This document shows, piece by piece, positions 23,400 to 32,237 of a stretch of 60,000 nucleotides of DNA. The notes under the pieces were generated by a model. The model was not told the origin of the DNA and ran no database searches. It worked only from the letters and a program-made list of their open reading frames with translations. The stretch comes from Strigamia acuminata (Eukaryota; Arthropoda; Chilopoda; Geophilomorpha; Linotaeniidae): the NCBI GenBank assembly GCA_949358305.1, contig OX442314.1, positions 65,173,369 through 65,233,368 on the forward strand, written 5' to 3'. Within the stretch, counting starts at the first letter, position 1. Each line of letters opens with the position of its first letter. Made by a program: the position numbers and the translations under genes.

Positions 23400-24606
23400 A
23401 AATAAGCACAATTGCAGTTTTAGTGCTTGTTTCACTGGTAATTTAATTTATACTAACTTGTATTGGTGTTTAAGGTAGTCCACAGGTGTCTTGGGTCGCT
23501 GGATGGACGTTGGACATCGTTTGTGAGCGTTTGCGAGCGTCGGGCGTGAGCGCACGCCTTGCGACGCCTCTCGTGGTCGTATGGGTCCTGCAAATGAGTT
23601 GAATCGGTCGGGTTTCAATGTCCAAGCACTGGGAAAGTTGTACTGACCGTTCTAGGACGCAGATCCATCGTTGAGAAGGCCTGTGAGTCGCTCGCGACCT
23701 TGTCTGGCTCCATTCACGTCATTTTAGCAGTTGCATGGTCGCCATCTTAGATTTGGTGCTGCACTGGTGCCCTGTCATTGTTTCTTTTGGGGTTTTAATG
23801 GAACCTGGACATAGGGAATATTTACTAGTTATTGTTTGTATATTTACCAATATTAGTTGTTGTTAATCTAAGCTTTTACCTTTGTTATTGCATGGTTGTT
23901 AAGGGGTTAAAACTGTGACACGTTGCGCCCTCTTTTGGTGGTGATTGGGTTTGGGCTCAGCATTGTGTTTTGAGTGTAACTAATGTTAGTTTTAGCCTTT
24001 GAATTATTTGTTAAGTTTAAGTGAAGTGCTGTTTGCACAGGTCATACTGTTATCAAGGTGTTAGGTTAAGTTTTGTCTTTATTTATGTTAAGTTTGACAT
24101 CTGTTGTAGATATACGGAAACCTTGTCGGCACTATTGTTATTATTCAAATCTGTATTGTTTGGTCACTGACATTTATTGTAATCAGGTGACCAGTTGTTA
24201 AGAGTAGGTTGCTAAAGAAGCAACAGTTGTTATCAGTTGTTAAGTATTAAAACCAGTTGTTATTTTTCCTCCTTCTTTGGATAATTTATTCCTGGGTTTC
24301 TTTTACTTCAATAAACATGATGACTTGTGAGTAGAGAGCTTTGCCTGCTCTCCTCCTCCCTGGGAGCACGGAATTTCTACCCCGCAGCTAAAGAGGTTTT
24401 GCCAATCACTTCATCTAAATGCAGTCAGGCCTAGTTTCATGCAGTCAGGCCTAACCCTTCTTCAAGTTAGGCTTACGCTCAGAGAGAGGATTTCAACTTG
24501 TCTCTTCAACCACTATACAGTCTCGGGCGGTTTCCAGAGTTTGGTGACCAATTCGCCAGTTTTTTCCTGTGAGATCCAAGGTTGTTTGCTACAGGGAGCT
24601 GTTTTT

Positions 24607-24626
24607 TGGTACCGTGATTCCAGGAT
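24607..24626 (+). promoter_or_regulatory. Primer-binding site, element 2 (imperfect tRNA-His type)
   Basis: TGGTACCGTGATTCCAGGAT begins 13 nt after the LTR. Relative to the contiguous site of element 1 it has one substitution (A for G at position 5) and two extra T residues between the acceptor-stem and T-stem halves. Confidence 0.6.
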
Positions 24627-24656
24627 TTCATGCGCGTGTGTACAGCGCGCATGAAA
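24626..24656 (+). other. Leader hairpin with palindromic loop, element 2
   Basis: TTTCATGCGCG (24626-24636) and CGCGCATGAAA (24646-24656) form a perfect 11-bp stem around the loop TGTGTACAG, which contains the self-complementary hexamer TGTACA. A stem-loop with a palindromic loop just after the primer site is the design of retroviral RNA dimerisation sites; that role here is inference. Confidence 0.65.
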
Positions 24657-24812
24657 AAGAGGTCATTCGGACGTTCAGCAAGTGATTCAAGTGGTTTGGT
24701 GCGTGCCAGTTGGTTTGTTTGTACGGCTGGTTCCGTGAGCGACCGGCATCAAGTGCGCATGCCAGAGAGTCACGTGAGAGCGGCCATTGACGTCCTGAGT
24801 CTGCCAAGTCAA

Positions 24813-24826
24813 ACACAACGCAATGT
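24813..24826 (+). promoter_or_regulatory. Shared 14-nt leader motif, element 2 copy
   Basis: ACACAACGCAATGT, 220 nt after the 5' LTR, identical to the motifs in elements 1 (8327-8340, minus) and 3 (39897-39910). Confidence 0.6.
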
Positions 24827-25336
24827 GCAAGTTGAACCGCTACAGCCTGAAAGAAGAAGAACAGTTTTAGTTTATAAAGTGTATTTTGGTGGGCTGTTTT
24901 TTGGGTTTTTTGATGTGTCCCTTCTGGGGGGAGGGGAAGTGTGCATTTTCGTGTTTAAGTTAAAGTTTAAGTTTTTCTCCACTATAACTGCTTAGGCAGG
25001 GGAGAATTAGATAGCCTAGTAGTTAAAAGGGTCTGCTTGACAGCTTAGAGTTTTTGGGTGTTGCATCACTCAAATCCTTAGGAGTTTAGAGAGTTTAGCA
25101 GTTAACAGGAATTAGTCTACTATAGGAATTAGAGACTGGGTGTTGCGCCACTCAGATCTTTAGTAGCATAGAGTTTACAGTGAGTCTGTCTGTATATCAT
25201 TCAGATCACTAGCGGTTTAGTTGAGCAGTTAGTGTATTTGGTCATTGTTTGTCCAAATATCACCTGTGTTTAGAGTTGTGTGTCTTTGGTTTTTGACTGA
25301 CTGATTGTCTTCACTTTCTGCCATTCCAGGTTTGAC

Positions 25337-28300
25337 ATGGCTACAGGAGGTGGATCAAGGTCAGGTTCAGGGAGAACAACGCCAACAACGGTTGAGCAAC
25401 AACCGCCGGAAGAAATGGACGTGTTGTCTGGGAGGTTCACGACTTTGGGGATCTCTTTGGACGCGCTTTTGAGAAGGTCCTTGACACTAAAAGATACTGG
25501 CGAGCTGGAAGCTGTAGAAATGGCTGCAGATGAACAGATGATGAGAATGATAAACGACCTGAACACGATGCAGCCCAACCTGACAAGAGATCAGTACTTG
25601 GCAAATCTAAGGGAAATCGAAGAGTTAGAGACACCGATTTCGGTTCTTAAGCACAGAACCCGAATGTCAAAGAAGTTCGTGACGCATTGGTCAGCAAATC
25701 CAGCAAATGCTTCAGCGTTGACGACCAGTACGTCTCAGAGTTCGATTTTGAACCAGACCTTGTCGCAATCGACAAGAAGGCATAATAATGCAAAGCTTCC
25801 TAAGTTGGAAATGCGGAAATTCAATGGAGATGTGACGACATTTCGTCCCTTCCTAAGCAGCTTTGATTCTGCTGTTCACAGCAACCCTGATTTATCAGAA
25901 ATTGAGAAGTTGCAATACTTGCAGTCGCTGTGCACGGGAGAAGCTGCCATGCTGATCTCTGCATTCCCTTTAGTGGACGGTAATTACAATTTGGCAAGAG
26001 AAGAGTTGGAACGTTCCTACGGGGACGATGAAGCCCAGAGAGTGGCATTGGTCAAGTCCATAAGGGATATGAGACAGGTTACGGAATTGCATCCGGTCAA
26101 AGCTGTCCGTACACAGTTGACCAAGGTGTCCACTGCTATCCGCTTGCTGGAGCAGTTGAGCGTTCCAGTACAGACTGCTGGTCTGCTTCTGGCACCCGAC
26201 GTGCTGAGGAAATTTCCACCTGCCATGGTGATGAGGTTTTACCAGCAGCAAGGGGCTAAGACCTCAAATTTAGTGACAATCTTGAATTTTTTTGCGGCTG
26301 AAGTTCAGCTCTTGGAGCAGATGGAAGATGTCATGGGGGCAGGAGGTCTTGCAACTAAAAAAGACAAGTCTGGAAGTTCCGACAAGGATAAGGATCAACG
26401 CAAGGGCACGATGTCCACCTGCGCCACGTCCAAAAAAGCCAAAGAGTCTTTTAGCCCAAAGCTGACCGTGGGAAGCGCAATTTGCATTTTTTGCAAAGAA
26501 GGTCATGCTAACACTTTCTGTAGGAAGGAAATGAGCGTGGCAGAGAAGACCACGATCATTCAACAGAACCGACTTTGCTTCAATTGCCTGCAAGAAGGAC
26601 ACAGGGCAATGCGGTGCCAGGTTAAAACCAGCTGCAGGACTTGCGGCGGACGACATCATTCGTCCATCTGCAGGAAATTGAACACAGGAAGTGGAGGTGG
26701 GATAGAGAAGCCCAAGGACGTGAGCGCGAACGTTTCCTTGGCGATCTCCTCAACACTTCAGTTGATGATATTCACAGCGGAGTTAAAAACAAAGTCTGGA
26801 GGTTCGCACGCGATACGTGGCATGTTAGATCCGGGCAGCCATCGGTCCTACATTTTAAAGAGTGTAGCCGACCGGATACGGTTGAAGAGTTGCGGGTCAA
26901 TAGAAGCCACAGCCCAACGCCTCAATGAAGAGGATAATGCTGGATCGACGTCTTACGACGTTTACAAGCTACTCCTTCAGTCTAGACACGGAGCCAGAGA
27001 GCTCAAGGTGACGGCTTTAAGTGCAAGAAGCCTACCGCATGTGTATGGGATAGCCAGCCCTGATACCATTCAGAAGGTTAAAGATTTGGGGTTCGAATTG
27101 GCTGAAGACTTACCTTCGACTGCAGGCAATGTTGATATCTTGCTTGGAGTTGATGTTTGGTGGGAAATCTGCCTTGACGGACGGAAACGTCTTGATAACC
27201 GCTTGGGTTTGGTCAATACCATTTTTGGTTGGGTGTTGTCAGGAGCCGCTGGGTCGACAGATGTCTTCTCCGAGAGCTCGCGTGACGTTTCTTGCTGCAA
27301 CACCTGTGAGATTAAGACTGACCGTGACTTGGAAAAGCTTTGGAGTTTGGAGGCTGTTGGAATTACCGCTGGCGAACGCGATTCAGATTTTGTTCGAGAT
27401 CGCTTTGAGAAGTCGCACAAGCGAATGGAGGATGGTCGCTACCAGGTTTGCTTGCCCTTCAACGATAAGATTGGGGCTTTGGAGTCAAACTGGGAGTTGG
27501 CTCTGAACCAACTATCACATACGCTTAGGCGAATTGATAGTAACAGCGACCACAAGGAACGTTATAACAAAGCCATGTGGGACTACGTCAAGGAAGAGCA
27601 CGCGGAAGTAGTACCTCTTGCAGAGAGATACAAGAAAACTGGAGTTTATGTTATTCCGCACCATCCAGTGATCAAGGAGGACCGGGAAACGACCAAGTTC
27701 CGTGTCGTTTTCAACGCGTCGTCGGCGAAGAAGGGGCTACCTTCGCTGAACGACTGTCTGTATCCTGGCCCTTCTTTAAATCCGGATATTGTCCCAGTTA
27801 TGATCCGTTTTCGCCTTTTTTGTGTAGTGGCGATAGCAGACATCAAGCAGGCTTTCCTGCAAGTGCTGATTAATCCTGACCACTGCGATTTTTTGCGGTT
27901 CCTTTGGGTTTCAGAAGAATATTTCCAAGAAGGATATTCTTGGCAGAATTTGTGGGATCACCTGGTCGTTTTAAGAATGATAGTCGTCCCTTTCGGGGTG
28001 AATTCTTCGCCATTCTTGTTGTGCGCTGTCATCCGCGCGCAAGGGCGATTGTATTTGGTGCTTTTCCCCAAAGAGGCAGACGCCCTCGATAAGGGCATCT
28101 ACATGGACGACTTGACGTCCGGGGCCGATGGAACCCAAGAGACAGTTACGCACTGTGTCAATCTACGCAGGATCCTTGACGAGGGAAAGATGCCTCTCGT
28201 CAAGTGGGCATCATCAAAGGCAGATGTCTTTGACGCACTCAAAGACAAGGATTTCCACATGCGTGCAGACAAGTTTGAAGATCTAGGAGTTGTCAAGATG

Positions 28301-30613
28301 CTGGGCATCCTTTGGAGCGTCCAAGATGATACGCTAATGTTCAGGATCCCAACCGGTGTTGAGATTCCCCAGTCAAGGAGGGGCATTCTGTCATTATTGG
28401 CATCAGTCTTCGACCCCTTGGGGTTGATAGCTCCAGTCATTTTGCGGATGAAGCTACTTTTACAGAGTATGTGGGGTCGCGACATCAAATGGGACGACAT
28501 AATCTCAGAAGAGAACCGAGAGATAGTGGCCAAATGGTACGCCGATCTTCAGCGCCTCACCGAAGCCCGGGTGAAGCGTTGGATGGGGACGTACTCGAGC
28601 CAAGAAATGGACATTGACGTCTTTTGCGACGCAAGTCCACAGGCGTACGGGTGCGCAATCTACGTTCGAGCTGCGTCAGGCGCGACCCAACTGCTCTTGA
28701 GCAAAAGCCGAATTGCCCCCACCACCAAATTGACTTTGCCACGCCTAGAATTGACCGCAACTGTTGTTGGAGTCCGGATGGTGGAGTACATCCTAGAGGA
28801 TTTCCTACCAGGTTATCCAGTTGGGAAGATAAGGTATTACTCGGACTCAATGGTTGCGCTCGGGTGGTTGAAGTCTGATAAGAACAGGTGGAAGCCATAT
28901 GTCTCCAACAGAGTGGCAGAAGTTCTTGAAAAGTCAAGTCCGAGTCAGTGGGCATACGTCCCGACGGACAGGAATCCAGCGGACGTATTGACACGCCCAT
29001 GCGAGGCAAAGAACCTTTTGGCCAACCGTCTCTGGTGGGACGGGCCCGGTCAGTTGGAAGACCTCGCGGACGAACCTGAGGACGTTGACCTCCCAATGGA
29101 AGAGGCAAAAAAGGAAAAGGTAGCTTTGGTTGCGTCAGATGGAGAAGCGCATATGTGCGAGGTTTTCAAGCGATTTAGTAGTTTTAATCGCCTCGTGCGA
29201 GTTGTCGCGCTCATGCGGCGCTGGCTTCCTTTTTTCGCCCGCGGGAGGGACCTCGAGGTTCTCGAGATAGAAGTTGCCGAAGAAAGAGTCATCCGCTTGG
29301 CCCAGGTCTTGAGTTTTCCAGACGAAAGACAAGCCGCAATGTTGAAAGAGAAAGTGGCAAAGGGCTCTATCCTGAAAAATTTCGACGTTTTTCTGGATGA
29401 GAGAGATTTACTAAGACTAAGGAGCCGTCTAGGGAAGTCAGCGCTTCCCTTCGACGAGGCATTTCCCATCATTTTACACCCGGATAGTTGGGTAACAAGA
29501 CTAATCATCAAGAAGGTCCACTTACAGCTCCTGCATGGTGAGCTGAGTGAGACGTTTTACCGGTTGAGAGACAAGTATTGGATTGTAAGAGGACGCCGAA
29601 CGGTCAAGGCTGTGATCCGGAGTTGCTTGGTCTGCAAACGAGAGCGGTTGGAACGAAATAACCCAGCCACTGGTGACCCTCCTATGGAGCGCGTCACGCC
29701 GGCAGCCCCGTTCCAGCATACAGGAATTGACCACCTCGGCCCTCTCACAGTCAAGCATAAGGAGAAAGGAAGAAAAGTCTATATTCTGTTGTTTACCTGC
29801 CTAGTAACACGAGCGATCCATTTGGAAGTCTCTGAGAACCTTTCGGTGGAAAAGTTCCTTCTGGCCTTCCGTCGTTTCGGCGCCAGATTTGGGTACCCGG
29901 CGAAAGTGTTCTCCGACAACTCCAAAACTTTCGAGCGAGGAAGCCAGGAGATACAGTCGTGGGGTAAATTGCTGACCAAGGATGGGATCCGGACGTTCCT
30001 TTCGGAGAAGAGAGTGGTTTGGTCGTTCATCCCACCATTGTCACCTTGGGCTGGAGGAGCCTGGGAGAGACTTGTGCGTTCGGTGAAAGATAAACTACGT
30101 AAGATGCTGCTGCGTAGGACGGTAGACTTGGAGACGCTTCAGACGCTAGCCGTCGAGATAAGCTCCGTGCTTAACTCAAGGCCCCTGTCTTACGTGCATG
30201 AGGAGGTTGACGGCGGGAGAATTCTCAGCCCTGAGAACTTTCTCACTGGAGGAATGCCCAAGTGGGTTATCAACCGTCCACTGCACGCGATACAGAAGAA
30301 AGACCTACGGAGATTGGATAGAAAAAGACGACTTTTCATTTGGGAGTTCTGGCGGATTTGGCGCGAGAGTTACCTGAAACAGCTAAGAAATTTTCATGAA
30401 GTCAAGGGTGACTCCCGTTTCAAGAATCCGGAAGTCGACCAGATAGTATTGTTGGAAAAGGTCGGCTGCAATCCGTACTTCTGGCCGCTGGCACGGGTCA
30501 TCGAAGTCCTACCAGGCGAAGATGGTTTTGTGCGCGTCGTGAGAGTGGTTACAGCCAATGGAAAGGAATATCGACGCTCGGTCAAACACGTAAGGGCTTT
30601 GGAGCTGGACTAG
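25337..30613 (+). CDS. gag-pol: Gag-Pol polyprotein, BEL/Pao type (element 2)
   Basis: This 1758-aa ORF in one frame makes the structural and enzymatic proteins of the element. The ATG has a good context (G at -3, G at +4). Order of parts: Gag with the BEL/Pao-type domain and three zinc knuckles (C383, C414, C433 starts); aspartic protease motif DPGSHRSY at 498; reverse transcriptase with D835 (ADIKQAF) and Y922-MDD; RNase H with D1098, E1138, D1170; integrase zinc motif H1395, H1400, C1430, C1433; and integrase core D1465, D1527, E1577. The C-terminal region resembles the domain that follows integrase in BEL/Pao proteins. The family copies its RNA into cDNA in particles and integrates it. 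No stop or frameshift interrupts it and every catalytic residue looked for is present. The protease motif reads DPG where DSG or DTG is usual. No envelope gene follows; the stop is 52 bp from the 3' LTR. Confidence 0.96.
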   Translation: MATGGGSRSGSGRTTPTTVEQQPPEEMDVLSGRFTTLGISLDALLRRSLTLKDTGELEAVEMAADEQMMRMINDLNTMQPNLTRDQYLANLREIEELETPISVLKHRTRMSKKFVTHWSANPANASALTTSTSQSSILNQTLSQSTRRHNNAKLPKLEMRKFNGDVTTFRPFLSSFDSAVHSNPDLSEIEKLQYLQSLCTGEAAMLISAFPLVDGNYNLAREELERSYGDDEAQRVALVKSIRDMRQVTELHPVKAVRTQLTKVSTAIRLLEQLSVPVQTAGLLLAPDVLRKFPPAMVMRFYQQQGAKTSNLVTILNFFAAEVQLLEQMEDVMGAGGLATKKDKSGSSDKDKDQRKGTMSTCATSKKAKESFSPKLTVGSAICIFCKEGHANTFCRKEMSVAEKTTIIQQNRLCFNCLQEGHRAMRCQVKTSCRTCGGRHHSSICRKLNTGSGGGIEKPKDVSANVSLAISSTLQLMIFTAELKTKSGGSHAIRGMLDPGSHRSYILKSVADRIRLKSCGSIEATAQRLNEEDNAGSTSYDVYKLLLQSRHGARELKVTALSARSLPHVYGIASPDTIQKVKDLGFELAEDLPSTAGNVDILLGVDVWWEICLDGRKRLDNRLGLVNTIFGWVLSGAAGSTDVFSESSRDVSCCNTCEIKTDRDLEKLWSLEAVGITAGERDSDFVRDRFEKSHKRMEDGRYQVCLPFNDKIGALESNWELALNQLSHTLRRIDSNSDHKERYNKAMWDYVKEEHAEVVPLAERYKKTGVYVIPHHPVIKEDRETTKFRVVFNASSAKKGLPSLNDCLYPGPSLNPDIVPVMIRFRLFCVVAIADIKQAFLQVLINPDHCDFLRFLWVSEEYFQEGYSWQNLWDHLVVLRMIVVPFGVNSSPFLLCAVIRAQGRLYLVLFPKEADALDKGIYMDDLTSGADGTQETVTHCVNLRRILDEGKMPLVKWASSKADVFDALKDKDFHMRADKFEDLGVVKMLGILWSVQDDTLMFRIPTGVEIPQSRRGILSLLASVFDPLGLIAPVILRMKLLLQSMWGRDIKWDDIISEENREIVAKWYADLQRLTEARVKRWMGTYSSQEMDIDVFCDASPQAYGCAIYVRAASGATQLLLSKSRIAPTTKLTLPRLELTATVVGVRMVEYILEDFLPGYPVGKIRYYSDSMVALGWLKSDKNRWKPYVSNRVAEVLEKSSPSQWAYVPTDRNPADVLTRPCEAKNLLANRLWWDGPGQLEDLADEPEDVDLPMEEAKKEKVALVASDGEAHMCEVFKRFSSFNRLVRVVALMRRWLPFFARGRDLEVLEIEVAEERVIRLAQVLSFPDERQAAMLKEKVAKGSILKNFDVFLDERDLLRLRSRLGKSALPFDEAFPIILHPDSWVTRLIIKKVHLQLLHGELSETFYRLRDKYWIVRGRRTVKAVIRSCLVCKRERLERNNPATGDPPMERVTPAAPFQHTGIDHLGPLTVKHKEKGRKVYILLFTCLVTRAIHLEVSENLSVEKFLLAFRRFGARFGYPAKVFSDNSKTFERGSQEIQSWGKLLTKDGIRTFLSEKRVVWSFIPPLSPWAGGAWERLVRSVKDKLRKMLLRRTVDLETLQTLAVEISSVLNSRPLSYVHEEVDGGRILSPENFLTGGMPKWVINRPLHAIQKKDLRRLDRKRRLFIWEFWRIWRESYLKQLRNFHEVKGDSRFKNPEVDQIVLLEKVGCNPYFWPLARVIEVLPGEDGFVRVVRVVTANGKEYRRSVKHVRALELD

Positions 30614-30641
30614 CGTGGTCGAGTCGCTTAGGCCGGCTGTC

Positions 30642-30665
30642 CGCTTCTTTTTCGGCTGGCAGCGA
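30642..30665 (+). promoter_or_regulatory. Element 2 3' internal end: pyrimidine-rich motif
   Basis: CGCTTCTTTTTCGGCTGGCA followed by GCGA abuts the 3' LTR. It matches the equivalent sites of elements 1 and 3 and is not a polypurine tract. Confidence 0.6.
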
Positions 30666-32237
30666 TGTTGCGAGCAAGAACGCAACAAAAAGATCTGGAG
30701 ATTTCACGTTGTTTATTTTCTGAAAGAGAGAAAAGGCTTTTTAATTTTGTTGTCAAGTTTGAATAGATTTGCAACTCTTATCTGACATGTCCAGTTGGTT
30801 TGCTGCCTTGTTGTCACGATCCTGGAAGTTCAAGGGGGTTGTCACTTCGCTTGCCACACCTGGAATGTTTGGAAGTTGTGTTTTTAGTCTTTTGGCATTG
30901 TTTTATGTGTCTTTTTCACTTGTTTGTGTTATTTCTAGTATTTATAAGTTTTCTCCTGTTTCCAGTTCACTTGTGAGAGAGATAGGCGTGCATCGGCAAG
31001 ATGGCCGCCATAGCATAAGTGAGCTGGGAAACAGGAGAACTTGAAATAAGCACAATTGCAGTTTTAGTGCTTGTTTCACTGGTAATTTAATTTATACTAA
31101 CTTGTATTGGTGTTTAAGGTAGTCCACAGGTGTCTTGGGTCGCTGGATGGACGTTGGACATCGTTTGTGAGCGTTTGCGAGCGTCGGGCGTGAGCGCACG
31201 CCTTGCGACGCCTCTCGTGGTCGTATGGGTCCTGCAAATGAGTTGAATCGGTCGGGTTTCAATGTCCAAGCACTGGGAAAGTTGTACTGACCGTTCTAGG
31301 ACGCAGATCCATCGTTGAGAAGGCCTGTGAGTCGCTCGCGACCTTGTCTGGCTCCATTCACGTCATTTTAGCAGTTGCATGGTCGCCATCTTAGATTTGG
31401 TGCTGCACTGGTGCCCTGTCATTGTTTCTTTTGGGGTTTTAATGGAACCTGGACATAGGGAATATTTACTAGTTATTGTTTGTATATTTACCAATATTAG
31501 TTGTTGTTAATCTAAGCTTTTACCTTTGTTATTGCATGGTTGTTAAGGGGTTAAAACTGTGACACGTTGCGCCCTCTTTTGGTGGTGATTGGGTTTGGGC
31601 TCAGCATTGTGTTTTGAGTGTAACTAATGTTAGTTTTAGCCTTTGAATTATTTGTTAAGTTTAAGTGAAGTGCTGTTTGCACAGGTCATACTGTTATCAA
31701 GGTGTTAGGTTAAGTTTTGTCTTTATTTATGTTAAGTTTGACATCTGTTGTAGATATACGGAAACCTTGTCGGCACTATTGTTATTATTCAAATCTGTAT
31801 TGTTTGGTCACTGACATTTATTGTAATCAGGTGACCAGTTGTTAAGAGTAGGTTGCTAAAGAAGCAACAGTTGTTATCAGTTGTTAAGTATTAAAACCAG
31901 TTGTTATTTTTCCTCCTTCTTTGGATAATTTATTCCTGGGTTTCTTTTACTTCAATAAACATGATGACTTGTGAGTAGAGAGCTTTGCCTGCTCTCCTCC
32001 TCCCTGGGAGCACGGAATTTCTACCCCGCAGCTAAAGAGGTTTTGCCAATCACTTCATCTAAATGCAGTCAGGCCTAGTTTCATGCAGTCAGGCCTAACC
32101 CTTCTTCAAGTTAGGCTTATGCTCAGAGAGAGGATTTCAACTTGTCTCTTCAACCACTATACAGTCTCGGGCGGTTTCCAGAGTTTGGTGACCAATTCGC
32201 CAGTTTTTTCCTGTGAGATCCAAGGTTGTTTGCTACA
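30666..32237 (+). repeat. Element 2 3' LTR
   Basis: 1572 bp, a copy of 23022-24593 with one substitution noticed (offset 1455). It carries AATAAA at 31954-31959 and a duplicate of the 91-aa open frame at 30769-31044, which I regard as non-coding. Confidence 0.95.
31954..31959 (+). promoter_or_regulatory. Polyadenylation signal, element 2
   Basis: AATAAA in the 3' LTR, about 280 bp from its end, suited to end the full-length transcript. Confidence 0.55.

Larger units (their letters stand above)
23022..24593 (+). repeat. Element 2 5' LTR
   Basis: 1572 bp, begins TGTTGCGAGC and ends TTTGCTACA. The start can fold back (TGTTGC with GCAACA, 10-nt loop). It has a TATA-like TTTATAAG at 23297-23304, a long imperfect inverted repeat at 23302-23399, a direct repeat of GCAGTCAGGCCTA near 24421 and 24441, and AATAAA at 24310-24315. 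A 91-aa open frame at 23125-23400 occurs in both LTRs and has no recognisable domain. Confidence 0.95.
24594..25336 (+). other. Element 2 5' leader
   Basis: 743 bp before the start codon. It contains, in order, the primer site (24607-24626), a strong hairpin (24626-24656), the shared 14-nt motif (24813-24826) and an imperfect direct repeat of about 82 bp whose units contain TGGGTGTTGC at 25055 and 25137. A pyrimidine-rich stretch ending CCATTCCAG at 25329, just before the start codon, resembles a splice acceptor. I cannot identify a donor. Confidence 0.7.
23022..32237 (+). mobile_element. Element 2: autonomous BEL/Pao LTR retrotransposon
   Basis: This 9216-bp element is complete: 5' LTR 23022-24593, primer site, 743-bp leader, one Gag-Pol ORF (25337-30613) and 3' LTR 30666-32237. 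Both LTRs are 1572 bp; on reading I found one substitution between them (C at 24476, T at 32120). An exact 4-bp target duplication TCGC flanks it. All catalytic motifs of protease, RT, RNase H and integrase are in one open frame and there is no env-like ORF. It should be able to move by itself and could supply RT and integrase to elements 1 and 3, which share its cis signals. Confidence 0.96.

Noticed and set aside
23125-23400. 91-aa ORF in the element 2 LTR, repeated at 30769-31044
   Set aside because: Identity of the two copies follows from LTR duplication. The frame covers the TATA-like box and inverted repeat and has no known domain.
30614-30665. Possible env gene after pol in element 2
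   Set aside because: Only 52 bp separate the stop codon from the 3' LTR, so there is no room for one.
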